From Streptomyces sp. Ag109_O5-10 (GTDB lineage: Bacteria > Actinomycetota > Actinomycetes > Streptomycetales > Streptomycetaceae): a stretch of 64,000 bases of DNA. The notes below the pieces were generated by a model. The model was not told where the DNA came from. It searched no databases and was given only the letters and a program-made list of their open reading frames with translations. Position 1 is the stretch's first letter, and each line of letters begins with the position of its first letter. Positions 16,616-25,700 of this stretch are shown here, piece by piece. The position numbers and the translations under genes were made by a program. The stretch lies in contig NZ_FNTQ01000001.1 of assembly GCF_900105755.1 (NCBI RefSeq), positions 9,176,001 to 9,240,000 on the forward strand. The letters are read 5' to 3'.

Positions 16616-19600
16616 TCACCGCCCCGAGGAGGGGCCGCGGTGCAGGTAGGCGCGGTCGACCGTCTGCCGGACGGTGTTGCCCGCGGCGTCCACCGCGGTC
16701 ACCCGCAGGCTGACGTACGCGTCCCCGCGTACCCCCGACGGCCGTTCGACCGCGGCGGTGAACCGCGTGCCGCCGTGCCGCGCGGTGCGGGCGGTGTGCC
16801 AGGTACGGCCGTCGTCGTACGACGCCTCGACCTTGAGCGTGACCCCGCGCGGAGCGGGCAGGCCGTCCGGCATCCGTACGTCCAGACCCAGCGTGTGCGA
16901 CCGGTGCGGGCCCACCGCGTTGCGGAGGTCCACCGGCGCGCTGTAGTCGACCTGGAGCAGCGGCAGCAGCGTGGCCGTCGCCGCAGTGTCCGAGGTGAAC
17001 GTCCAGGACGTCCTGGTGCCGGTGCCGAACTGCCAGTCGGCGGAGGTACGGGCGGTGGTCAGGTCCAGCCGGTAGCCGGCCTTGCCCGCGGGCACCTCGA
17101 ATCCGCCCCAGGCCCCGGTGTCGGACTGCGCCACGAGCCGGCCGTTGCGGTACACCTCGGCGTGGGCCACGTCGCTCGGGTCGCCCACCGCGGACACCGC
17201 GGCACCGGAGCCGACACCGCCGCCCAGCGAGCTGGACTCCGCGAACGACCAGTGGCCGGACTGGGAGTCGGTGAATTCCGGGATGTACAGGGACAGGGTG
17301 TCGCCGTTGCGCACCGAGCCCGGCCAGCCCGTCACACCGTGCGGGATCGACGGGCGCACCGGCCCCGCGAACCACCTCTCCGCGGCGTGCTGCCCGGGCC
17401 GGTAGGTGCGGGCGGCGTCCCGCATGCCGACGCCCAGCTCGAGGTCGCGGTCCATGACGGTGTCGTGGTGCACGGTGTGGCTCCACAAGGTGTCACCGGC
17501 CGTCACGTACTCGGTGCGCTGCTGTCCCACCGGCACGTCACGGGTGTACTGGTTCCAGGCGAACTCCTGGTAGGGGCGCCAGCCGAAACGCTGCTCGCTT
17601 CCCCAGGCCGAGGCGCCGGTGCGGGTGTAGGCGGCCTTCACCACCGCGCTGTTGCGCTCGCTGACCGTGTACACCAGCTTCTCGGGAACACGCTGCTGGG
17701 ACACCTGCATCACGTCGTACAGGTAGGGGCTCTTCACCGTGCCGGAGAAGTCCACCGTGGTGGTGTGCCCACCGGCGCGCTTCAGCAGGTCGGTGCCCTC
17801 CGTCGCGCCGGCGCGCATGATCGGCAGCGCGAGGCGGTCGCCCTCCGGCTGCCAGCGCGTCCAGGGGAAGAAGCCCTCGGGCATGACGAGCATCAGCGCC
17901 TTGGCCCCGGCGTCCGCGGCGGCCTTCGCCAGCTCGGCGTCGTCGCCGAAGTCGTAGCGGATGACGGCGAGCTTCCCGCGCACATGGGCGGCCTTGAGGT
18001 CCGCGGCGGTGCCCGCTCCGGCGTCCACCGCGGTCAGCCGGACGCCCTTGTCGTCGAAGACCGGAGAGGTCGGCAGGTAGTACGGGACGAAGGGCGCCGA
18101 GGTGCCGGACACCTTCGCCCGCAACTGCGGGGCCGTCATCTGCCAGCGCGAGGCGAACTCGAAGGTGCCGTCGGTGACCTGCGCGGTCGGGCTGACGTAG
18201 ATGCGCTTGGCGACGTCGAAGAACATCACGCCCTGGATCAGGCCGTGGCCCTCGATGCGCCGGTACGTCTGGTAGCTGAGGATCCCCCGCTGCTCGGCGG
18301 GCTTGGGCGTGCGGATCTGGACCTGGGTGACCTTGGAGGCGTCCAGCGTCACCGTGGTGTCCTTGGAGACCTTCACCTGCGGGTTGACCACCTCGACCAG
18401 TTCCTGGCCGTCCGAGGCGTTGTCCAGGGTGCTGAAGTCGACCTGGTAGGTGCCCTCCTCGACGACGGCGACCGCGGGGTCGGCGCTGGTGTACGAGACG
18501 AAGCCGTCCTGGCCCCAGATCGTCGGCAGCCAGCCCGGCAGCACCTTGCCCGTGCGGTCGCGGGCGATCACGGTGAGCCGGTGCTGCGGCGCGTGCACGA
18601 CCAGGGAGAGCGTGGTGTGGGCGAGGACGGTGCCGTCCGCGCCGGTCGCGGTGGCGTAGCCGTAGTAGGCGCCGCGCTTGGCGTTCTTCGGGTCGGTGCT
18701 CAGCGGCACATCGGCGGAGGCGCCGGGGGCGAGGTGGACGGTGCTCGCGCCGGGCGCGACGACACCGGCCGTCAGGGCCACGCCGTCGGAGTTGGCCAGG
18801 GCCACGCTCAGCTTCAGGTCCACCGCCTTGTCACCGGTGTTGGTGTAGTGCAGGGTCGCCGACTGCTGCTTGGCGCCGCCCAGCTGGACGGCGGGCAGCA
18901 GCACGCTGCCGGTGGCCGTGACCGCGCCCATGGCCGCGGCGACGTCGATCCGGCCGCCGCCCTGCTCGGTCACCTTCGTGCCCGGCACGGTGTGCGCGGT
19001 GCTGATCAGCGCGTCCTTCAACTGCCGGCCGGTCCAGCCGGGGTGCTGCTGCGCGATCAGCGCGACGGCACCCGCCACGTGCGGGGTCGCCATCGAGGTG
19101 CCGGACGCCGCCGTGTAGTTCGCGTCGACCGGGTCGCCCATGGTGGTGCCGGACGCACGCGCGGCGACGATGCCGACGCCGGGGGCGGTCACGTCGGGCT
19201 TGACGGCCTTGTCGCCGAGGCGCGGACCGCGGCTGGAGAAGGAGGCGAGGGAGTCGTCGCGGTCCACAGCGCCCACCGTCAGCGCGGCGTCGGCCGCACC
19301 GGGCGAACCGATCGTGGAGTCCCCGTTCTCGCCCGCGTTGCCCGCCGCGACGACGAAGAGGGTGTCGCTGGAGGCGGAGAGCGTGTTGAGGGCCTGGCTC
19401 ATCGGGTCGGTGCCGTCGGTCGGCTCGTCGGAGCCGAGGCTCATGTTGACGACCTTGGCGTGCTCGGCGGCCGCCCACTCCATGCCGTCGATGACCTGCG
19501 ACTCCGAGCCGTAGCCGTCGTCGCCGAGCACCTTGCCGATCAGCAGCTCCGCCTTCGGCGCCACACCCTTGCGGGTACCGGAGGACGCCGCACCCGTGCC

Positions 19601-20470
19601 GCCGACGATCGACGCCACGTGCGTGCCGTGCCCGAAGTGGTCCACGGTGTTCCCGCTGCCCGAGAAGTCCTTCGCCTCCGCGATCCGGCCCGCCAGATCG
19701 GGGTGGCCGGCGTCCACGCCGGTGTCCAGCACGGCCACCTTCACGCCCTGGCCCTCGTACCCGGCCTTCCACGCCGCAGGCGCGTTGATCTGCGCCGTGC
19801 TGCGGTCCAGCACCGGCGCGACCCGGCCGTCCAGCCACACCCGCGGGGTCGCGGCGGCGCGGGCGGTGCCCTTGGCGCCGCCCGGGTTCAAGGCCTTCCA
19901 GAAGGCGCCGAGGTCGTCGTCCGCGACGCGCAGCGACCGCGCGTCGATACTGGCGAGGGTCCGCGCCGGGGCCGATGCCTCGTTGAACGCGGCGACCCGG
20001 TCCGCGACGGCGGCCGCGGCCTTCTCGCTCTTCGCGGTCGTCCGGGCCACGCCGCCGCGCGGCGAGGCGGAGACGATCAGCGGCAGCGCGGACGTGCCCG
20101 CCTCGTCGTAGCCCTCGGCGATCAGGGTGGAGACGTCGAACAGACGCCGGTCCAGCGTCCCGGCGGAGACCAGGTCCGCGGCGTCCGACGGCAGCACCGT
20201 CAGGTCGCCGCCGTCCTCCTGGTACGTGCGGAAGACGATGCCCTCACGGCCGGGTCCCGGCTCGACCGAGGCGGCGCGTCGGCCGTCGGCCCCCGGCGTC
20301 ACCGTCACGCGGTCGCCGGTCACCAGGCGTACGGTCACGGGCGGCGCGCCCTGGGCGTCGGCGGCTCGCGCCGCGGTGTCCTGGGGCGTTCGGGCGGAGG
20401 CGGCCGGCGCGCCTCCGGCGGCCAGCAGCAATCCTGTCGATATCGCCGCCGTCAGGCGGATCCATGCCAT
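16616..20470 (-). CDS. Large secreted S8 subtilisin-like serine peptidase (module 1)
   Basis: A 1284-aa exported peptidase. The signal peptide is residues 1-26 (MAWIRL... ending PAASA), then a propeptide-like region (VTVRLVTGDRVTV). The S8 domain spans about 235-510 with the full triad Asp249 (VAVLDTGVD), His281 (GHGTHVAS), Ser459 (GTSMATPHVAGA) and oxyanion Asn378 (AAGNAG). A PA-like segment lies near 830-880, followed by beta-sandwich repeats to the end. I chose ATG 20470 because GAGAGG precedes it and a signal peptide starts there; an earlier in-frame start at 20587 would bury it. It is the first of three regulator-plus-exopeptidase pairs in the window. Target unknown. Confidence 0.92.
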   Translation of the reverse strand: MAWIRLTAAISTGLLLAAGGAPAASARTPQDTAARAADAQGAPPVTVRLVTGDRVTVTPGADGRRAASVEPGPGREGIVFRTYQEDGGDLTVLPSDAADLVSAGTLDRRLFDVSTLIAEGYDEAGTSALPLIVSASPRGGVARTTAKSEKAAAAVADRVAAFNEASAPARTLASIDARSLRVADDDLGAFWKALNPGGAKGTARAAATPRVWLDGRVAPVLDRSTAQINAPAAWKAGYEGQGVKVAVLDTGVDAGHPDLAGRIAEAKDFSGSGNTVDHFGHGTHVASIVGGTGAASSGTRKGVAPKAELLIGKVLGDDGYGSESQVIDGMEWAAAEHAKVVNMSLGSDEPTDGTDPMSQALNTLSASSDTLFVVAAGNAGENGDSTIGSPGAADAALTVGAVDRDDSLASFSSRGPRLGDKAVKPDVTAPGVGIVAARASGTTMGDPVDANYTAASGTSMATPHVAGAVALIAQQHPGWTGRQLKDALISTAHTVPGTKVTEQGGGRIDVAAAMGAVTATGSVLLPAVQLGGAKQQSATLHYTNTGDKAVDLKLSVALANSDGVALTAGVVAPGASTVHLAPGASADVPLSTDPKNAKRGAYYGYATATGADGTVLAHTTLSLVVHAPQHRLTVIARDRTGKVLPGWLPTIWGQDGFVSYTSADPAVAVVEEGTYQVDFSTLDNASDGQELVEVVNPQVKVSKDTTVTLDASKVTQVQIRTPKPAEQRGILSYQTYRRIEGHGLIQGVMFFDVAKRIYVSPTAQVTDGTFEFASRWQMTAPQLRAKVSGTSAPFVPYYLPTSPVFDDKGVRLTAVDAGAGTAADLKAAHVRGKLAVIRYDFGDDAELAKAAADAGAKALMLVMPEGFFPWTRWQPEGDRLALPIMRAGATEGTDLLKRAGGHTTTVDFSGTVKSPYLYDVMQVSQQRVPEKLVYTVSERNSAVVKAAYTRTGASAWGSEQRFGWRPYQEFAWNQYTRDVPVGQQRTEYVTAGDTLWSHTVHHDTVMDRDLELGVGMRDAARTYRPGQHAAERWFAGPVRPSIPHGVTGWPGSVRNGDTLSLYIPEFTDSQSGHWSFAESSSLGGGVGSGAAVSAVGDPSDVAHAEVYRNGRLVAQSDTGAWGGFEVPAGKAGYRLDLTTARTSADWQFGTGTRTSWTFTSDTAATATLLPLLQVDYSAPVDLRNAVGPHRSHTLGLDVRMPDGLPAPRGVTLKVEASYDDGRTWHTARTARHGGTRFTAAVERPSGVRGDAYVSLRVTAVDAAGNTVRQTVDRAYLHRGPSSGR

Positions 20471-20531
20471 CAGCCAAGCACCTCTCGTACAGCTGGGAGT
20501 CACGCGCTGTCCGACAGAATCTGCTGTGGCG

Positions 20532-20574
20532 GTGACCATGTCACTGGCCTCCGGTGTCACACCTGCGACATGTC
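20532..20574. promoter_or_regulatory. Three palindromes upstream of the subtilase gene
   Basis: Three short palindromes lie 62-104 bp upstream of the subtilase start: GTGAC-cat-GTCAC (20532-20544), GGTGT-c-ACACC (20553-20563) and GACATGTC (20567-20574). They are close enough to form one operator region. The LuxR-type regulator next to the peptidase is the natural candidate to bind here. This is inference only. Confidence 0.35.
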
Positions 20575-20642
20575 TCAACGGCGCCACGCGGTGCGGCCCT
20601 GGCCCCCGTGAGGTGTCAGCGCGGCATTCCGCCGTGGGAGCG

Positions 20643-20689
20643 GACGCTGAGGCCGCCGCGCCGCGTGACGCTCAGGCCGCCGCGCCGCG
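20643..20689. repeat. 23-bp tandem direct repeat
   Basis: Two copies of a 23-bp unit (GACGCTSAGGCCGCC...) at 20643-20665 and 20667-20689, differing at one base, period 24. They lie in the gap between the subtilase and the divergent lipoprotein gene. Function unknown; possibly a spacer or a regulator binding region. Confidence 0.7.
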
Positions 20690-20920
20690 GGTGCCGAGGC
20701 GCGCCGACTCCACCCGCAGCGGACTCGTGCTCGTGGGCGTGCGGGTCCACGACCCCACCATCGGCCGCTCTGCGACGTCGGCAACTGGCCTCCTCCCACC
20801 GCTACTTGTGGTGACAGCCGCCGCAGCGCGACGATCTGACTGATCGACAAGCCGGGCGCGGTCTGCCCTTTGTGCGCGGACCGCGCCCGGTCCCACGCTC
20901 GCCACTCGTCAAGGAGTACC

Positions 20921-21484
20921 TTGTCCCCCGCATCTCCGTCCGCCGCGGCCACCCGCCTCGGACTCGCGGCCACACTGCTGCTGCCGACCGCCTTCTTCCT
21001 CGGCGCATGTTCCGTCATCGGCGGCGAGACCTGCGACGGCACGAAGGACGAGCTCAAGCGACTGGCCGCGCAGCCGCTGCTCGACGCGGCGCCCGCACGT
21101 GCCACGGCACCCTCCAACTACCGCGGCGTGGCCATCACCACCGGCTGCGACGACGGCAGCAGCGGGCAGCCTTGGCTGCACGCCGACCGGCTGTACGCCT
21201 ATCCCGGCACCATCGAGGAGGTCATCAAGCACTACTCCGAGGAGGCGAAGGCGGCCGGCTGGCAGTTCGAGCACGACCCGAGCCCGGACGCCGCGCCCGT
21301 CGCCGTGGAGGGGGCCTGCTGGACCCGGACCGAGAAGGACCGGCACCTGCTGCTCAACGTCGACACCCGCGTCGAGGCGTACTCGCCTCGGCCCGAGGCG
21401 GACGGCGGAATCGCCTACGAGGTGTCGATCGGCACCACGCGGGACGGGAACAACGACGACAACGAGGCCACCTGCTGGCACTAG
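20921..21484 (+). CDS. Small secreted lipoprotein, hypothetical
   Basis: A 187-aa protein with an N-terminal signal and lipobox LGAC (Cys about residue 30). The mature part has no family I recognise. It contains four cysteines that could form disulphides (TTGCDDG, GACWTR, EATCWH and one near the N-terminus) and YAYPGTIEEVIKHYSEEAKAAG, a motif also seen in small streptomycete lipoproteins. I placed the start at TTG 20921, preceded by AAGGAG; an upstream in-frame start at 20870 gives a polar, unlikely signal sequence. It is divergent from the subtilase. Confidence 0.72.
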   Translation: MSPASPSAAATRLGLAATLLLPTAFFLGACSVIGGETCDGTKDELKRLAAQPLLDAAPARATAPSNYRGVAITTGCDDGSSGQPWLHADRLYAYPGTIEEVIKHYSEEAKAAGWQFEHDPSPDAAPVAVEGACWTRTEKDRHLLLNVDTRVEAYSPRPEADGGIAYEVSIGTTRDGNNDDNEATCWH

Positions 21485-21599
21485 CCCGCGCGTTTCACCC
21501 GAGGCAGCGTCCGGTTCATGACCGGGAACGCGAAAGTGCCTTCTGAACTGGGATGATGAGGCTTGTCCAAGGTCCCCGCCGACCCATCTTGCTTGTTGA

Positions 21600-21740
21600 C
21601 GGTCAGTTGGTTGCTCGAGCTCAGGCGGCCCTCGAACGAGCCCGTCACAGACCAGGACGAGCGCGACGTCCAGGCAGCGCTTCTTCAGCTCGGTGAACAC
21701 GTGCAGCCAGTACTTCGCGTATTCGGCACCGTACGCCGTC
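21600..21740 (-). pseudogene. IS256-family transposase fragment
   Basis: A minus-strand stretch reads AKYWLHVFTELKKR, then ALVLVCDGLVRGPPEL. This matches the internal KYWLxVLTELKNR...VCDGLKGLPEAI segment of Mutator-type (IS256) transposases. Only about 45 residues remain, with no start, no terminal repeats and the downstream part unrelated. It abuts an IS701 fragment, so the two elements were joined by insertion or deletion before decay. Confidence 0.65.
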
Positions 21741-21751
21741 CACTGCCAGCA

Positions 21752-22140
21752 ACACGGTGGCGCTGCACCGCCACCGTGCCCGTGCCCTTTTTCTGGTCGC
21801 CGGTCTCATCCCCGACCAGCACCGCATCCTCGTGGTGCAGGTACTCGACAACGAAGCCGCGGATGTCACCGCGTCCCGCACAGGCATCCCGCTTGGCTCT
21901 CAACAGCAGGCGTCGCAGACCGTAGGGGTTCGCCTCCCCGGCCTGCTCGGCGGGTGTCCTGCAGTTCTTGCGCGGCAGGTGCGACAACGGTCCGCGCACG
22001 AACGCCCGTGCCCCGCGCCGGGGTTCTACCAGGACGAACCGTCCCACGATACGGCCCACCAGGCCCTCGGACGCTTTCTGCCAGCGGGCAGGATCTATGC
22101 TTCGGCCTGCGGCTGCCCACTGATCTTCTGTCTTCACACA
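21752..22140 (-). pseudogene. IS701-family transposase fragment (N-terminal part)
   Basis: About 125 residues on the minus strand match the N-terminal part of IS701-type DDE transposases: GRFVLVEPRRGARAFVRG, LPRKNCRTPAEQAGEANPYG, then VVEYLHHEDAVLVGDETGDQ with the first catalytic Asp region. Similarity breaks off after GTVAVQRH, where the family continues to YTGTAGR. No intact start or inverted repeats were seen. Another copy of the same segment lies at 30135-30280. Confidence 0.7.
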
Positions 22141-22236
22141 CCGATGGTCACCGGTGCCCGCACGCGTTCCGCACCAGCCCCGACCAGCAAGATCAGGATC
22201 TGGGCCCGAGCACCAGCTCTGGAGTTGAAGCGGCTG

Positions 22237-22557
22237 ATGGACATGTCCTCCCGGGAGATCCGCATGCCCCTCGGCGAGATCGTCGCAGTGCTGCAGGACC
22301 TGAACGAGTTTGTCGTTTCCCTCGACCGACTCGGATCCCGCCAGGCAGCCGGGACTGCCGACGAGCACACCGTCGTCAAATTCATCGCCGACTGGGATGT
22401 CGCTCGGCGATTGGCCCGCGCCCGACACGTCATCAGCGTCGCGCTGGACGCACAACTGAGCGAAGAGGACAACGCCGAGATCGACGCCCTGTGCGACCAG
22501 GGCCACTTCTACGGCACGGACGGCGCCACCAGCCCCTCCACTGACCAGTCTGGCTGA
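22237..22557 (+). CDS. Hypothetical protein (106 aa)
   Basis: A short helix-rich protein: MPLGEIVAVLQDLNEFV, then a conserved-looking FIADWDVARRLARARHVIS and an acidic AQLSEEDNAEIDAL. The frame extends upstream, but into sequence that is the antisense of the IS701 remnant. The original N-terminus may therefore be lost and the real start is uncertain; ATG 22237 has only a weak GGAG-like site. No function can be assigned. Confidence 0.45.
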   Translation: MDMSSREIRMPLGEIVAVLQDLNEFVVSLDRLGSRQAAGTADEHTVVKFIADWDVARRLARARHVISVALDAQLSEEDNAEIDALCDQGHFYGTDGATSPSTDQSG

Positions 22558-22700
22558 GAGAGCAAGCGCATCGGACCACACCAACCGAGGCGGGGGTCAG
22601 CGGTACGGGACCGGGTACCTGTTTCGCGACTTCGGGAGGTCCGCAAGTAGGCGGTGTCCTGGAGGAGAGCGGTGGTTCCGGTGGGAGGGTCGTGCCGAAA

Positions 22701-22742
22701 GCCGGGGTGAGCCGGCCCCGTTCAGGAGCGTCTCACCCCGGC
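22701..22742. terminator. Hairpin terminator after the sedolisin gene
   Basis: Arms GCCGGGGTGAG (22701-22711) and CTCACCCCGGC (22732-22742) form an 11-bp stem with a 20-base loop, 13 bases past the sedolisin stop on the minus strand. Confidence 0.6.
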
Positions 22743-22755
22743 CGTCGGCCCTTGT

Positions 22756-25700
22756 CTACTTTCTCTTGAGGGTGAAGTTCGCGGTGGCGGTGGACTTCTT
22801 CTTGATCTTCACTGTCGCGACGGTCGGCTGGAAGCCGTCCTTGGCGACGATGACGGTGAGCGGGTTGTTGCGGACGTCGAGCCACAGGGCGTACCCGCCG
22901 TGGGTGTCCGTCGTCAGCGTGTAGCTCGTGGCCCAGGTGTCGATCTGGACGGTGGCCCCGGCGATCGGCGCGGTGCCGCCGTTCGCGGTGACCCCCAGCA
23001 CGGTGCCGGTGATCTTGCCCCAGGTCTTGGGCGGGGCGACGTCCAACTCCACGGGGAGAGCGGGCACGGAGTACGGGGTGTCGGAGCTGACGGACAACCG
23101 GGCGGTGAAGGATCCCGGCTGTGTCACCTCGGCCACGGAGGCGTCCAGGGTGATCGTCACCTTCGAGCTCTTGCCGGGCTGGAGGGTGAGCTGCTGCGCG
23201 CTCTCGCTGAGCCAGCTGACGTCGGCCGTGTCTCCCTGGTCGTAACCCGGGAGCACCTCCACCGTCGTCGCGGGGGTCGCGAGCGCGACGCCGCCACCGA
23301 CCTTGAAGAAGCCGAGCGCACCCCCGCCGCGGTAGGTGGCGGTGTCGGCGTTGGGCAGGGCGGTCCAGGTGCCGGCCTCCGGGTCGAAGGCGAAGGCCTG
23401 GTTGGTGATGCTGTTCTGGGTGACGCCACTGGCGGTGACGAGCATGCCGTTGGCGGAGGTGTAGGCGGAGCCCCAGAGGGTGATCGGCAGGTCGGCGACC
23501 TGGGACCACGCGTTGGTGGCGGGGTCGTAGACGTAGGAGTGCTTGTCCTCGCTGTTGCCGTTCAGACCGCCGGCGCAGTAGAGCTTGCCGCTGATGCCGG
23601 CGCAGGAACTCCAGGAGATCGACTCCGGGTAGTCGGCCACCGTGGACCAGGTGTCCGCGGCCGGGTCGTAGACGGTGACGTCCGTGCTGCCGCAGGATTC
23701 CGCCCCGCAGCCGCCGACCACGTAGAGCTTGCCGTCGAGCACGGCGCTGCCGGAGCCGGCGTAGGGCTTGGGCGAGGCGGCGCCGGTGGTCCAGGTGTCG
23801 CTTCCCGGGTCGTAGATCTCCAGCTTGGAGTCGGGGGCGCCGCTGGCTCCCCAGCCGCCGACGGCGTAGAACTTGCCGTCGATGAAGCCGTGGGCGGGAT
23901 CCTCCCGGGTGTCCGCCGCACCGGCCAGCTTGGTCCAGGTGCCGGCGACCGGATCGAGGACGTACATGTCCTTGGTGTCGGCGCTGCCGTTGAAACCGAA
24001 GGCGGAATAGACCTTCCCGTCGTTGGTGGCGACAGCGTTGTCCATCAGCTTGACCGGCAGGTCGGGGGCCGCCTGCCAGGCGTCACCGGCGGCTCCCGGA
24101 GCCACCTTGGCGGTGGTGCCCGCGGCGGCCGCGGCGGCCTTGCTCGACAGCGGGGAGTAGCTGCCCTTGACCAGCTTCAGCGGAGCGCCGCCCGCGGACT
24201 CGATGCTGAACCCGCCGGACTGTTCGCCCAGCTTGACGGTGGCGGCCGCCGTGCCCGTGTTCTTGATGGTCAGGGTCTTGGTGGTCTGCTCGCCCCAGCC
24301 GACCGACGCGGTGAGCGAGGTCTTGTCCAGCGACAGCTGCCCGGCACCGAGTGCGAAGTCCGCGCCGACCGCACTGTCGGCCGCGACCTTCACGGTCTTG
24401 TCGAGGCCGGTGTAGTGCGGCTTCGCCGCGGTGAAGCCGTGGCTGCCGAGGGAGGAGAACAGGGCGTAGACACCGTCGCCCAGAGCGGGGTCGTCGGGAG
24501 TGGCGAGGGTGACGGTGCTCTGCTTGCCGTCGTCCTTGTTCGTCACGGTGGCGCCGACCAGGCCCGTGGCGGTGTTGGCATCCGTCACGGTGCCGGTGAG
24601 CAGACCACCGGGCAGGGGCGTGACGTGGCGCTCGCCGACGAAAACGTTGTCGACCTTCCACCACCAGCCGAACGAGCCGGTGAAGTGGAAGCGCAGCTGG
24701 ACCGATGCCTTGCCGGCGTAGTCGGTCAGCGGGAGCTCGACCTTCTGCGCGCCGAAGGTGCTCCCCGTGGCGGACCAGAGACTGGTCCAGGTGGCACCGC
24801 CGTCGGTGGTGACGTCGACGCCCGCGCTCTGGCCGCCGATGGCCAAGTAGTCATTGGCGAAGGCGATCTCGGGTGCGGAGTTGTCGGTGAAGTCGTATAC
24901 CGGGCTGAGGAGTTGCGAGTCCTGGTGCGCGCCGTTGCCGGAGTGGTCGCTGTCGACGACGGCGAATCCGCCGTCGCCGCCGGTGGTGTTGCCGCGTGAG
25001 CCCGGGTCGTCGAAGGCCCAGCCGCCGGTCGTCCCGTCGGCGTTGACCACGCTCCAGCCCTTCGGGGCGGAGTCGGTCGAGTCGAACGTCTCGGTGGTGC
25101 CTTCGTCGTGCACCGAGTAACCGGTGGGCGCGGTGGCCCCCCACGGGTCGACCGGGACCGCGACGTTCAGAGTCTGGTCGGAGTCCGCGACGGTGATCTT
25201 CTTGGTGGGCGACGTGTAGCCGGGATAGGCGCTGGTCACGTGCAGGGTGTAGTCGTGGCCCTGGGGCAGCTTCAGGTCGAAGGCGCCGGTGAGCGGGTCG
25301 GTCCACACCGGGCCGCCGGGGACGCCGTCCGCGGTGATCTTGGCGTAGAGCGGCCAGCCGTGGCCGGAGCCGTCGGTGACCTTGCCGGAGACCGTCCGGC
25401 TGGGAACCGGGGTCAGGGCGAAGTTCTTGGTGAGGGTGTCGCCGTCGCCGAGGGACACGCCCGAGGCGGTGCCGGTGGCGTAGCCGTAGGCTTCGACGGT
25501 GATGTCGTAGCTGCCGACCGGCAGGACGAGCGAGTAGGTCCCGTCGGCAGCGGTGTGCGCGGTGCCGCCGCCCTGGGTGGTGACGGTGGCTCCGGCGACC
25601 GGCTTGCCGGTGCTGTCGTCGGTGACGGTACCGGAGAGCTTCCCGTGCGGGCCGCTGCGGAAGGCGGCCAGCCCGTCGGGGGTGCCCAGGCCGGTCGGGC

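Noticed and set aside
15326..20611. Very long plus-strand open frame (over 1700 codons)
   Set aside because: It is the antisense of the subtilase and LuxR genes. Its protein is Arg/Gly/Val-rich with no domain, and the opposite strand carries a full catalytic triad and signal peptide.
20870..20921. Upstream in-frame start for the lipoprotein gene
   Set aside because: It would place 17 polar, Arg/His-rich residues before the signal peptide, while AAGGAG sits directly before TTG 20921.
22900..24999. Plus-strand open frame opposite the sedolisin gene
   Set aside because: Shadow of GC-biased codons. The minus strand has recognisable Kelch and S53 motifs.
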